From the NCBI RefSeq assembly GCF_932276165.1, contig NC_063988.1, forward strand, positions 1,426,001 through 1,490,000: DNA of 64,000 nucleotides, in the 5' to 3' direction. Every line of letters begins with the position of its first letter. Within the stretch, counting starts at the first letter, position 1. This document shows positions 12,645 through 25,600 of this stretch, in pieces. The notes beneath the pieces are model-generated. The model did no database searches and was not told the origin of the DNA. It saw nothing but the letters and a program-made list of their open reading frames with translations. This DNA comes from Plutella xylostella (Eukaryota > Arthropoda > Insecta > Lepidoptera > Plutellidae). Position numbers and translations under genes: made by a program.

Positions 12645-13462
12645 ACACGACCTCTTTACTATTGCAATAGATAAGTATGCGTCCTCTTTATTCGTATGAA
12701 ATCTATATGCAACCTCTTTACTATTTCAGTTTTCTTCTTTACTGCCAATGCCAACTATCTTTATAAACAACTGGTTTTTAACCTTTTTACTATTTCAGTA
12801 TGCATCCTCTTTACTGCCAACTTCTATGCAACCGCTTTATATAAGAAACAGAAACCTCTTTGCTACCAATCTTTCTGTGTAACCTCTTTACATGACATTG
12901 CCAACATGTTGCCAACGCATCTTGTTTACTTCCAAACCCTCATTCCAGCCAGCAGCTACCGTTTCTGCTTGCAACATCTTTATTACCAACTTCAGTGTTG
13001 CCAACCTAACAACCTAACCAAACCTTCCTCCTCCTTCCAGCCTGTGATGTTGCTGGCGTTGTCGGTCTTTGCTCTTTCCATACCCTCTTTACGTCAGTGC
13101 TACCAACCTAACCACCCTATCTCCTTCCAGCCTGCAGCGGCCGGTGTCGGTGGCCGGCGGCATGGAGCACTCCCTGCAGCACCGGGAGCGCGTCCTTATG
13201 TTCCTTGTACAAACCTAACCACACTGTGCTCTTCCAGCCAGCTTCCTCCGGTGTCGGTGCCGCTAGCGTTCTTTGCTCCTTCCGTACCCGTCCTCCTCCG
13301 TCCTCTAGATAATACTTCAGTGCTAGCAACCGGCAACCTAACCACACTATCCTCTTCCAGTGTAGTAGGTCTATGTCTTCCATACAACCACTCTACTCTC
13401 TTTACTACCAACTCCAGTGTTACCAACCTAACGAACCTAACCAAGGCTTCTTCCTCTTCCAG
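12645..13462 (+). repeat. Degenerate tandem array of 3' splice-site-like units upstream of the first myosin coding exon
   Basis: An irregular array. The left half repeats 'cctctttacta' and 'tactgccaac'. The right half has about 90-120 bp units, each with a CTTCCAG followed by exon-like sequence and ending near 'ccaacctaacca' (CTTCCAG starts near 13039, 13127, 13233, 13354 and 13457). The last unit is the real exon acceptor. The unit at 13129-13190 is a near copy of the real exon start, including its ATG. The strand stays open in the myosin frame from about 12696 into the exon because the units are pyrimidine-rich. Confidence 0.75.
13129..13190 (+). pseudogene. Partial copy of the first myosin coding exon
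   Basis: Matches 13463-13524, including a CTTCCAG acceptor and the ATG. Three differences, all synonymous. It diverges abruptly after RERV. Confidence 0.8.
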
Positions 13463-13619
13463 CCTGCAGCGGCCGGTGTCGGTGGCCGGCGGCATGGAGC
13501 ACTCTCTACAGCACCGGGAGCGAGTCGGAGTGCAGGACTTCGTGTTGTTGGAGGACTACACGAGTGAAACCGCGTTCATTGATAATCTGAGGAAGCGGTT
13601 CAGCGAGAATATTATTTAT
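13463..13619 (+). CDS. Myo61F: Myosin exon with the start codon
   Basis: The exon follows a TTCCTCTTCCAG acceptor. The ATG is at 13494 and begins MEHSLQHRERVGVQDFVLLE, the usual N-terminus of this myosin group. The donor is GTAAGT at 13620. Upstream, 13463-13493 is 5' UTR. A partial copy of this exon lies at 13129-13190. Confidence 0.9.
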
Positions 13620-16600
13620 GTAAGTTGAAAGGGGATATGGTTTTTAAGGAGCAAAGATACTTTTTTTAAATTAAATCGTGGGAGTTTGTTAAATACATAT
13701 CTGATGAGGATTAATTGATATTTGATATCCCGGAACGTATCGCGCAGCCTCAAGAGCGAGCGCGACGGAGAACTGATAGAAAAATGTGACACAACCATGT
13801 ATGAAATTCTGAACGTACACTCTGGAGAAAAGAAACCTGACTTATCTCAGGTAGCATTGTCATTCTTAGCATCACACTGTGTTTCTCCTTTCGTGCAAAC
13901 ACTATACCTACTTAGTATAAATTAGACTAGTACCTATACTAACCACCAACACCCCTACCTCCACAGACGTACATCGGCAACGTGCTGATCTCGGTGAACC
14001 CGTACAAGGCGCTCCCGATCTACTCGCCCGAGAAGACGCAGCTCTACTTCAAGAAGGCCTTCTTTGAGGCGCCTCCGCATGTGTGAGTATTTAACTGATA
14101 GTCTAGCACAAGGGACTGGGAACTTTCGCGCGCGTCAAGACGTGACAAAAGTTCCCAGTCGCGAATCGAGCCCGCTCGATGTGCGCAAGCCAAAATTGTT
14201 GTAATGATTTGTTGCCTCATGCGTCATGCTCATGCCCCATGCTGGCCCTTCTGTGAGAGAAGAGAGAGGTTATAAGTTGAGAATGTGTGTTTATGATTGA
14301 AATATGTATTTTTTTCTACAAAGAGTGTTTGTATCCAACAATACTTAACTATATATCTTCATCATCATCATCAGCCCAACAAACGTCCACTGTTGGACAT
14401 AGACCAAGGAACACCACAACAGTCCTCGGCTTTTCTCATCCAACTAATACTAGCTTCACCGGTTGACAAGCTGGTGTTTTGTTGTAGTAACTACCTTCCT
14501 ATTTAATTAACAATCATATCTACAAGACACCTCACTAGAAAACTTGTAAATAACAAGATAAGTAACATAAAATCTAGACCACGTATCGAGAGATACCGTT
14601 TGATGATATTGCTGATAGTCCGTCACACCATTACAGCTAACTCTACTGTAATTTTCTATTACTTATCTATACTTATCGTCTATTAGGTCTATCTAATATT
14701 ATGAAATTATAAGATTGTACTGATTTAAAAGTACTTAAAAAAGTACATAGCTAAGTGGTAGCTGGGATACCTTGGGCGCCTGTAGGTACTTTACTCGTAC
14801 ACAAATACTTGGATGAGGAATGACGAGAACTGAGGCAATTTGTAGCTGATGGTCATGAATGGCCATGATTGAAATGGCTTAGAGCAGGTAAAGTGTAACT
14901 CGTTGGGCTTTTATGTCGCTTGATGTAGCTCAGGGCCTAAGAAAGCAAGCAAGGGCAAAGCTTTTTTATATTGGCCCTAATGATCCCCTATTCCATCAGT
15001 AAACAATGGTCAGGAGACGTTTTAAATATGATGCCTACCATTTATCGACTACCATTATAGTCGCCTACCATCTATCGACTGTTATTATAATCTCAGATGA
15101 TCGCCATATATGTGCCCGAACCTAGTGGCATTCCACTATTAAAACAATCAACAATAAACATTGCAGGTTCGCCATCGCGGACAACGCTTACCGCTCACTG
15201 GTCTACGAGCACCGCGAGCAATGCATCCTGATATCCGGTGAGACATCTACTATTACCTATTACTTATATCATCTAGATAATATATGTATCTACTTTGGTA
15301 TACAATAACATAATACGACATACGACATCAACTATTGTATCATCTAGATATACTTAGGTATACAATAGCATAACTTGCTAAAGATTACAAACATGGTGTT
15401 GATAGAACGTCTTGCAAGATTATCATAATATTTTTGGGTTAGCTCCTGTATATTTAGATAGCAGTTTATGTTGAATAACTGAACGTTATTCTAAACCGTC
15501 TTAAAGCATAATGTAAGGCTTCCCGATAAAACATACCTCTGACATGCATTAAGTATATATACTACAAGAATAATGACGTAAAACAATGATTTCCCTAGGC
15601 GAATCCGGTTCCGGCAAGACGGAAGCCTCCAAAAAAGTCCTCGAGTACATCGCGGCCAGGACCAACCACCTCCACAACGTGGAGACCGTCAAAGACAAGC
15701 TCCTCCAAAGCAACCCTCTGCTAGAAGCGTTCGGAAACGCCAAGACAAACAAGAACGACAACTCCAGTCGGTTCGGAAAGTACATGGACATTCAGTTCAA
15801 CTACGAAGGCGCTCCTGAAGGAGGCCACATATTGAACTATTTGCTGGAGAAATCTAGAGTCGTCAGTCAGATGCCAGGGGAGAGGAACTTCCACATCTTC
15901 TACCAGCTGTTGGCGGGGGGCGATGAGGAAACGCTGAAGAGCCTCAGGCTGCAGAATAGGCCCGAGACCTACAAGTATACTACGGATTCGGTAAGTTATT
16001 AATGATATCATCATTTTAATAAAATTGTTAGTCATAAGTACCCTAACTATAGCACATATGGAAGGCCGACGTACAGTTCAGTGTTTGTGTAAATCTTTTC
16101 AAGCGATTAATAAGCAGCTATAAGGATATGCTAATAGGTTTATTTGGTCTAGTTTTATGATTGCCTACAACATTCATTCTTTCTCTATACTCAATTAAGA
16201 TCTTACGATAACATTGACTTCCTTCCTATAAGTACCTAGTATGAACCTAATTAAGATGTTTAGGCATCCTGCATAGCCCGACGATAAAAAGAGCAATTAT
16301 AAAATGTGAAACAAAATGATTTAGGTAATTTAGCTATCGCGTAACACGCTCATTTGTAGGTCAACAACAGGATAAGCGGTTAAAAGCTCCTACGGACGCT
16401 ATTCGTCACACATTAACTACATTGCACTTATCTCTGTTCGCTTCAATGTCAGTGTGTCGGTCAGAGAATATCCTTCCTCCTACGCGAGTACGCATCCTTG
16501 TTGCTAATCTAAAAATATGCGGGAATAGTCAAATAGCTATACAGCGTGATCGCAGGGTGTGATTTACTACCTAAGTGCTTCAGGCGAAGTTTCGTCCTAT

Positions 16601-19600
16601 TTAATCTAGGTAGGACCTATAGATACCTTTAGCTCGTACATTGATAAAGTTCCACTCGTATATACTTACATATTTTTGTTCTTCCTTTCCCGTTACTCAA
16701 GTCATCAAAAAGTTTGGATCTGTCACCAGCAGTCACTTCCATTCTTCTCTGTCGGAGGCCAGCAGATTCAGCTATGGCCTAAGTAGTATTTAAATAATAA
16801 TAATAAACCCTGTGAAGAGACACCATATACTTATCTAGCTACCTATCTCAATTGGTTAAAATTCTTAAACTCCAGATTTTCATGTAAAAAAAACTCTCAG
16901 CTATCTTCAAGTGTATCTTAACTTGTCATAATCATAATCCTACGCTCAAACTGGTTGCTCTCGAATCTGAAATGAGTCATTGACTTTATCAAATTCATCA
17001 TCTTGACTGGCATAGGTGTAATCTAGAAACATAAAGATAGACATTGAAGATTAAAAAATTATATGACCTCCCGTGGGCATTTTCCTGGATCAATAGCAGT
17101 CAGAATTTTTCATTTCTATACATGAATCACCTTCTTTTATGTTTCTGACGAAATAATGTGACTTTATTCGGTAAAGTTCAAAGCCTTGTAGTGTGTTCAT
17201 AAGTTAACACTTATACTTAAGTATGAGTCATTAGCTTGTTTGATACAGACAAGTGTTTATCCATAAACCATCCAATGATTTACTGCAAAAGGTATGCAGC
17301 AAAAATGCCCTTCTGTTTATAAAAGTTATTCGTTTGGGATAACTTTAACATGACTCATCCACACATCATCATTTCCCAAAAATATATTTTTCGCCGAAGT
17401 ATAGTGACACGCATAAGTAATTAAGTACATTGTTAGGTTCAATACATAAAAAGTTAATAATAACCTTCCTGTTAAAACAAGTACCAAATGTCCAGATGCT
17501 CTTATCCTGATATCTATCTGTAAAGGACAGATTAGGAGTTTTAGTTTACCATCAACATCATTTCGTTCGTTCCCGAACCCGAAACTAAAGTAACTTTCGG
17601 ATCGCTCCTACTAATAAAACAACTTAACCGATTTCATGCCAGCTTAAAAAAAAGAGACTTAACTAGGCCCTGTTTCACAATGTTTGGTTAGTATATAAAA
17701 ACACATGCTGTGTCTGTCTAAACAATAATAACAGAGAGTGACAGCATGTCTTTTATCTCAAAGGTAGCCAGCCAGTAGCCACTAACCAGACAACGTGAAA
17801 CAGGGCCTAAGTCTATTATTTTATCAAACTAAACGTAACCCATCAACTCCTTGCCCCTATACAACTGAGCTCTTGCCCTCAGAACACGCACGTGACGCGG
17901 GCATCAGACGCGGAGCAGTTCCGCCTCGTCCAAGACGCCATGAAGGTGGTGGAGATCCAGGAGGCGGAGCAGCGCGAGCTGATGCAGCTCGTGGCCAGCG
18001 TGCTGCACGCCGGGAACATACGGTTCCTCAGCAACGACAAGGGGAGAGCGGAGATACTGACGCATGACGCGCATTGCGAGAATGTCGCTGAGGTGGGTTT
18101 GAGGGGTGTGGGATGAATTTGTTTTTTTAGGTTCTTAGTTTATGGTGTAAGTAGTTTCAGGTCATCACTGTCACACTTCTACCTATCTATTTCTGAAAAA
18201 TTACAGCAAATCATTCACGATAATAACGTACCTACACAGATGTAACCACTAATTATCAATAACTGGTCACCAAAAGTTTACACGACTGAAATCCTTACTA
18301 ATCGTAATAATTCATGTAGTTTTGAATAGAAGTAGGACCGAAAATCATAATAATATACTTACTTAACAAGTACTTATTCAGGGTATTTTTTTTCATGAGT
18401 TTTGTAGATTACTTATGAAAAAAAATCAGTAAACTAATATTTTCCGGGATTGTATCCCCGTAAACTAGACCTCTCTCCCTCTATGCAATAAACCAGTTGT
18501 TTAAAACCACCTTCTCCTCCAGCTGCTAAAAGTGGACACCTCCAAGCTGCGCGCGGCACTCACCTGGCGCACCATCGAGGCGCGCGGCGACGTGGTCAGC
18601 ACCCCACTAGACCTAGAACAAGCACACTTCGCCAGAGACGCCCTGGCCAAGGCCATCTACGACCGCCTGTTCAGCTGGCTGGTGTCCAGGCTGAATGCTA
18701 GTTTAGCGCCAAAGACAAGGAGCGCCAAGGATTCGGTGATTGGGATCCTGGATATTTACGGATTTGAGGTGTTCCCGAAGAATAGGTGAGTTGGTTTATT
18801 GTTTTTTTTTTTCAATTTCGTTATGTAATGTCAGATAGGAAGCTATTAGCGGTTGATGAAATATCAAATGGTAATTAAGTAAGATAGTGCTTTAGGAGTT
18901 TGGGGAATTACATAGGTGAAAACTGCGATAATTCTAATAAATGACTAACTAAGTAGAGTAAACAGTTTCTATTGAAGGAAGCACTTATTTACCCACTAGT
19001 AAACAAATTAGGTCACAAACATAACAATCCAATCTTTCAAGTGCTTACTTTCAAGCTACTTTTAAGGGGGCTATCTAGTCAAGTTTCAGTGTCAAGCGAA
19101 AGACTTTTTAAAAACTAATTTTAAAACTAAACTTAAAACTACCAGACGAGGTCTATCTGTGACGATAGTTCGATCTATTCTGCCGCTGACCAGGCGACAC
19201 AAACATGGGTCGTGGGATACAATAAAAAAGGGGCTGACAAAAAAACTTACAGTCTAAACAATCTTAAGCATTCTAAGAACAATGACGATGACGTTAGCAT
19301 GAGTCATCGAATATCGGAGGGTTGTTAGTACTACAGGGTTGCATAACTCCTCCCTCCTTAAGTGCGAAATTATCTGAATCACTCGTTTTAGGAGTATTGA
19401 GATGATTTCGCCACACACGAAAGTAAAGTGACATAAGACATATTATAATTAACACTAAAACACATAAAATACTGCCGTACAGTATCACTGTTCCCAGGCT
19501 ATAATCGGGCCTCACTACACTTTCACTAAATGCACTTTGCTTCAATGTGTATGACATGTACTTGAGGTCATCGAAGTCGACTTCCTTCATGTTGAGTGCG

Positions 19601-22600
19601 GGTGCACCGGATAAGTTGCTCGAACGGAACTCGGGGAGAGAAATCGCAGGCGTAGGCTCGCTCGTTGCGCTCTCCTGGTAGACTCTATGTCGGTGTATAC
19701 GTAGATTATCAAGGATAACTGTACAATTTCCAAGCAAGGTAAGTTTGTATGTTCCTTGTAAGTATCGATCGTCGCGATTACTGTTGCTGCATTCCTCAAT
19801 TAGCCGAGTTTTCTTATTGGTGTACAGTATCCATTCGTTATGACTCAACTGTTGAACTCTACTATTTTCAATATGCACCTTATGTTGTTGGCATTGAGAT
19901 GGATTTTCCTCGAATTTCATCAATTGTTCGATGCAAGTCGTTTCAGGGTACATCACTGCGTCTTCTTCGGTACACAGGAAGTGGTCTCCGGCTGTAAGCG
20001 GTCGGCATGGTTTGTGTAGAGGTAAGTATTTCGTACTCTTCGCCAAAAGGAAAGGATATTTGGGAATAATAATATGGGTTTGGTTTTTGGGGATGCTGTA
20101 CATAGGTAGGGAATACAATTTATAGTATGAATAGGCTGTTATCTCTGTAAGAGGGATTTCCATAATAAACGTTATCTGTTTTGATTTTACATAAGATTTT
20201 ACCTCGATAATTTCCTCAAATTTAATTATATTACTTTCAGTGACGTCATACATTAAATTCTCTGACTTGGAGATTTCATACAGGTGTTCTAATAACTCAT
20301 AGGGTTGTACTATAGATGGATGTAATATAGATACTCTAGTAAACGACAATGCTGTCTCTATTTCACTTAGCTTTAAGTATACAGTTCGAAAGTTGCTTAT
20401 GAATAAGTTAAACATTCCTAAAATGTATGTAGAGTGGAAACAATTTTCATTCTTAGATATTTCTATTAACATTTTCTCGACTCTTTTTAATCTAGTGTTT
20501 AATATAAAGGAATTTTCCTGTAGAGTTTGTGAACTGTTGATGAGACTGTCTAACATTTGGGTGACCACGGTAATTTTCTTTGAGGTGAGTACTTGTTTAT
20601 CTTTAATATTTGAAATTAAGCTGTCATACAAAAGAGCATCGCTATGATCTAAGTTACCTGTAATTACTTTGATTAAGGAACCTAATGGATTAATAATACC
20701 TCTCTTAAAGCGTAATGAAGGTATAAGTTGCTGAAATTTTTGAATCGTTAATTTTTGTAGGTATTCAGACTGCTTTTTGATACTATAAAACTCATGGGAA
20801 TATGTCATATTGTTGCTAATTAAATTATTAAATTCATTATATTTCCTTATGTTAAAATTAAGATCGTTAACTATGATTTCCAAATCTAGAGTTTTAATAA
20901 TTAGCCACTTATCTATTTTAATATGGGCAATTCCTTTCTTCACAGGTAAAATACCAGGATTTCCTTCAAGTGATTGCAGATGAAGGGCCAGGTTGGGGAC
21001 CATGAATGTCAGCAGACACCACCTGCGGAGGGCGTTTGATATTCTTAATGGGTGCTTTTGTATTTCTCTGACCTACTTTTATGGGAACTACGTTACGGGT
21101 TGTTTTTCCGGTAACTTTTGCCTTTTGATAAATGGGCTTATCTTTGCTTTGGCGGGTGTTAACTACCTTAGAAAAGATAACCTTTCCTTCGGGGAGGTTT
21201 ATGTTGGTCTCTCCTCCTTTCTTTTGCCTAACTGTTTCTTTATTGTCCATTAATTTTTGTGATAAGTGTTTGTATAAGTACTGTGTTCTTTTAGCGTGAT
21301 CTTTAATTAGCTGTTGCATATACTTATGTTGGAAGTTTATGTCGAAAGCTATTCCTGTGTCGGTATGACCGAATACTACTTCGAATGGGGTTAATCCAGT
21401 TGCAGAATGAATGGTGTGATTGTAAGCCATGATGCAATATGTCATTACGGTGGATGCATCTGTGCATTTTTGTTCATATTTAGCCAATCTATAAATTTCT
21501 ATTATTGTCGAATGGAATCTTTCAATTAAACCCATGGAGTTTGGATTGTGGGGTGTACCTATATGAAGTTGGATTTTATACAATGTCATCAGTTCTCTCA
21601 TTAACTCATTATTGAATTCGGAACCGGGGTCGGAACTAATCTTTTTTGGAATACCATAGAAAGAAAAGTACTTAATTAGTGCTCTTAATACCTCGGGGGT
21701 GGATCGGTTAGTTATTTCGATGGCCTGTGCTAACTTGCTGAAAGCGTCTATTATAGTTAGGTAATATTTTCCGTCTATTGTAAAAAGATCAATGAATAAT
21801 TCCTGAAAGGGAGCATCTTGCGTCTGTGTGAGCTGTAACATAGGTTTAATGGGTTTCCTGTCGTATTTCATTTTTTTGCAAACTTCGCATGCATTTAATA
21901 CTGCTGTAACTGTTTCCTGTAAATTTTGCCAATAATAATTTCTACGGATTCTAGCTATGGTTTCTTTTATACCTCGGTGTACTGTCTTTCCTTCGTGGTG
22001 TTTAATAATTATTTGTTTCTGCTCGTCCTCGTCCTCTACGTAAATCACTCTTTCTGTACACTCGTAAAACTGAACCATATCTTGCCTAAACAGTTGTATA
22101 ATGATGTTAGTAAAGAGTCGTCTGTGTTCTTGGTTTTCGAAGTAAATGAAGTATTTTGTTTTCAGTTTTATATATTTTTTCAGGAAATCTTTAATTAATT
22201 GTTCATTATCTAATGGTAAGTGGACTTCTAATACTTTTTGTTTATTTCTAGATAAATCTTTTACTTGGCAAGTATCGCGGAACCATGTGAATATTAATAA
22301 TTGGTTTGGTTTTGTATCGATCGCCTCATGAAGGATGGGGATACCGGTAGTTTCCATATCTACTGCTGAATGTATTGTGTCAGCACTACTAGAGACTGAG
22401 GGAACGAATTGTGTGGGTTCCTTATCGCCAGAGGATATTGATATTACTTCGGAGATTGGACTTATTGTATGAGTTCTTTCGGAATCGGAGATACTCAGAG
22501 TTGAACTACTTTTTTTTCTAGTTAACTTGGTTATTTCTTTAGTCAGGGAATCTATGTGTTTTTGTAACTTTTGTTCCTTCTGATCTACGTTTACTTTCAT

Positions 22601-25600
22601 GGAGATGTCGTCATCGGAATCTGTGGCGTTTATTTTAATGCGAGACAAAGCGTCCGCGTTCGTGTTTTGTTTCCCGTTTTTGTATATGATTTCAAAGTTG
22701 TAGTCTTGAAGAGACAATCGCCATCTGGTCAGTTTACTACTCGGGTCTTTCATTGAATTGAGCCAAGCTAAGGGACGGTGATCAGTATAGATAAAGAACT
22801 TTTGTCCGTAGAGATAAGGTCGAAAGTGCTTTATGGCCCATATAATGGCAAGCAATTCTCGCTCTATTGTGCTGTAACGGGACTCGGTATCGCTTAAAGT
22901 ACGGCTAGCATATGCTATCGGTTTATCGCTACCTATAGGTCCTTGTGAAAGTACCCCGCCTAAAGCGACGTTGGAGGCATCTGTTGTCAATATGTAAGGT
23001 TTGCTAGGGTCGGGATATTGCAGAAGAGGAGCGTTGCACAATAGTTCCTTACATTTGTTGAATGCGTTTATATAGTCTGTGTCTATGGATATTTTATTAC
23101 GTTTTTTTAAACAGTTCGTTAATGGTTGGGTTATTTTCGCGAAGTCTTTAATGAACTTACGGTAATAACCAACAAGTCCTAGGAAACTTTTTATTTCCGT
23201 AGTTGTTTTGGGAATTGGAAAGTCCATGACTGCTTTAATTTTGTCTTCGTTTGGTTTAAGACCGTCTTTAGTAATTTTGTGTCCTAGGTATAGAACTTCC
23301 TTCCTAAGGAACTCTGTTTTGTCCAGTTGTACCTTTAAATTAGTTTGTCGGAGTCTGTCGAAAACTGCGCGTAATTTACGTATGTGTTCCCCTAAACTAC
23401 TTGAATAGACAATTATGTCGTCTAAGTATACTAAACAGTGAATTCCCTGCAGTCCTCTCAGAACGCTATCCATTGCGCGCTGGAAAGTCGCCGGTGCAGT
23501 TTTGAGACCGAACGGCATTCGTTGGAATTCAAAATGGCCGTGTTGAGTGCTGAAGGCAGTTTTTTGTTTGTCAGATTCCTCTAACTCGATTTGATGATAA
23601 CCACTTGCAAGGTCAATGGTTGAGAAATATGTGGATTTACCTAATTTGTCGAAAAGATCTGTTATATTGGGGAGTGGATACTTGTCGTCGGTGGTCAAGT
23701 CATTCAGTCGTCTATAGTCGATAACCATGCGGTATTTAATTTCACCGGAGGCGTCGGATCGTTTGGGAACAAGGTGCACGGGGGCGCACCACGGAGAGTG
23801 TGATTCACGAATGACGTCATCTTTTAATAATTTTTGTACCTGTCTATTTATTTCTTCGGTTTGGGCTGGAGCTAACCTATATGGTTTAACATATATTGGG
23901 TCCTCGTTCTTAGTACGGATTTGGTGTTTCACTTGGCTTGTAAAAGTCAAGGGCAAGTCCTCGCAATAAAAAATGTCTTTATATTGAATACAAAGGTTTT
24001 GAATATGGATCCGTCATGTGGTCGAGTCTGAGTTTATTATATAAATTTTGCTCTAAGATTTTGTCTATTTCTATATCTTGTTGCGTGGTATAGTTTACGT
24101 CACACAAAGTGTCTTCAATAAAGGCACTGGTTAAAAATGGTCTTGTAATTTCTATCGTGATGTCTTTGTCTGTCAGATTTTGTATGATAGTTGTTGCGTA
24201 ACCGTTGTTACATTGTACTATCGCGGTAGGCATTCGAACGCCGGGGCAGAACTCTTTAAAGTTCAGAATCGCGTGGCCAGAGTATTGATCTGTCGGGAGT
24301 TTTACGCGTTGCTCTGATCTAGCGTGAAGTTTGATGTTGTATGGGGCCGGGTTATAAATAATTGGTACTGAGGTAAATCTTGTATGCAAGATTTGATCTT
24401 TCATATCGACCGAAGCTTCTAGCTCTTTGAGAAGGTCGCTACCAATGAGGCCGTCGTATCTAGAGTCAACATTGTAAATGTAAAATTTATGTTCTTGATT
24501 ACTACAGAACGTGGGCATAAGGGGTATGCTGATAACTTCACTGTGTTGACTTGTCGCATGAGTGCTAACCACTTTGAAAGGTTCAACGTACTTGTACGCG
24601 GAGTAATATTCGTTTGCTTTATCGGGACTGATAAAAGAACGTGTACTACCTGTGTCTATCATAAATACAGAGTCTATCTCGGGGATGTATATATGGGGTA
24701 GTTTAAGGTTAGGGTCACAATTAAGTTGAATCATTTCTGTATGGGGTCTGAGGCTATTATGTGAAAATTTTCAACGGGCTCGTCCGTCGAAGCATTTTCG
24801 TTTAAATGTTGGTCAGTCTGTATGTATTCGTTGGTCATACTGTAATCGTAGTCGTACGATTCCTGGAACTCGTGTTGATTGTCGGACACGTGTTCGTATT
24901 GTTCGCCTTGTGGCGATGGGTCGTCGGTCATATGGACCTCGTTAAGGCGAAATCCACCGGTTTGTTGTTGGGCCGGTTTTATTGCCGATGCTGTTCTCAT
25001 GGACACATCTGTGTAATTCTTTGGAATATTGAAGTTCGGTTTATAACCAAACTGTTGGTTAGTCTGAGGCCTATTTCCAAACTGTTGGGGTTTGAATGAG
25101 TTTTGATTAGGGATGCCAAACTGAGGTTTAACACCAAATTGAGGTCTATAACCTGTCTGCTGGGGTAAATTTGGCCTGTACCCAAAGTTGGGTTTATATC
25201 CTACATTGTTGCTCTGAGGGTGCATCATCCTATTTTGGTTGGGAATGCCAAACTTGAAATTAGGGGTTTGATAATTGTTAAATGGTGGCTTAAAACTGTT
25301 ATGTACAAATCCTGGGGCAGATGTACCGAATTTGGATGAGTTTTGGGGTTGCGTAATGGGTTGTGATGATTTAGACGTTAGATTATGGTGATTATTCAAT
25401 AATTTATTCCTCATGTTATACTGGTCATGGAAGTTTACTTCCTCTAGCACAATAGACAATGCATTTTCCAACGTGTCGGGACCTTTTAATCTTACAATCC
25501 TAACCATATTTTCAGGCAAACTGTATAAAAATACGTTTAGGGCTGTATTATTATATATGGCGATCTTGCTACGCTTCGTATTCTCATCAGTTAACTCGTT

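Noticed and set aside
13117..13495. Minus-strand open frames across the myosin start region
   Set aside because: They mirror the pyrimidine-rich array and the exon; no independent support.
12696..13628. A 310-codon open frame running into the myosin start exon
   Set aside because: It crosses a pyrimidine-rich repeat array and a proper acceptor. Class I myosins start where the exon ATG at 13494 does, so an N-terminal extension is not credible.
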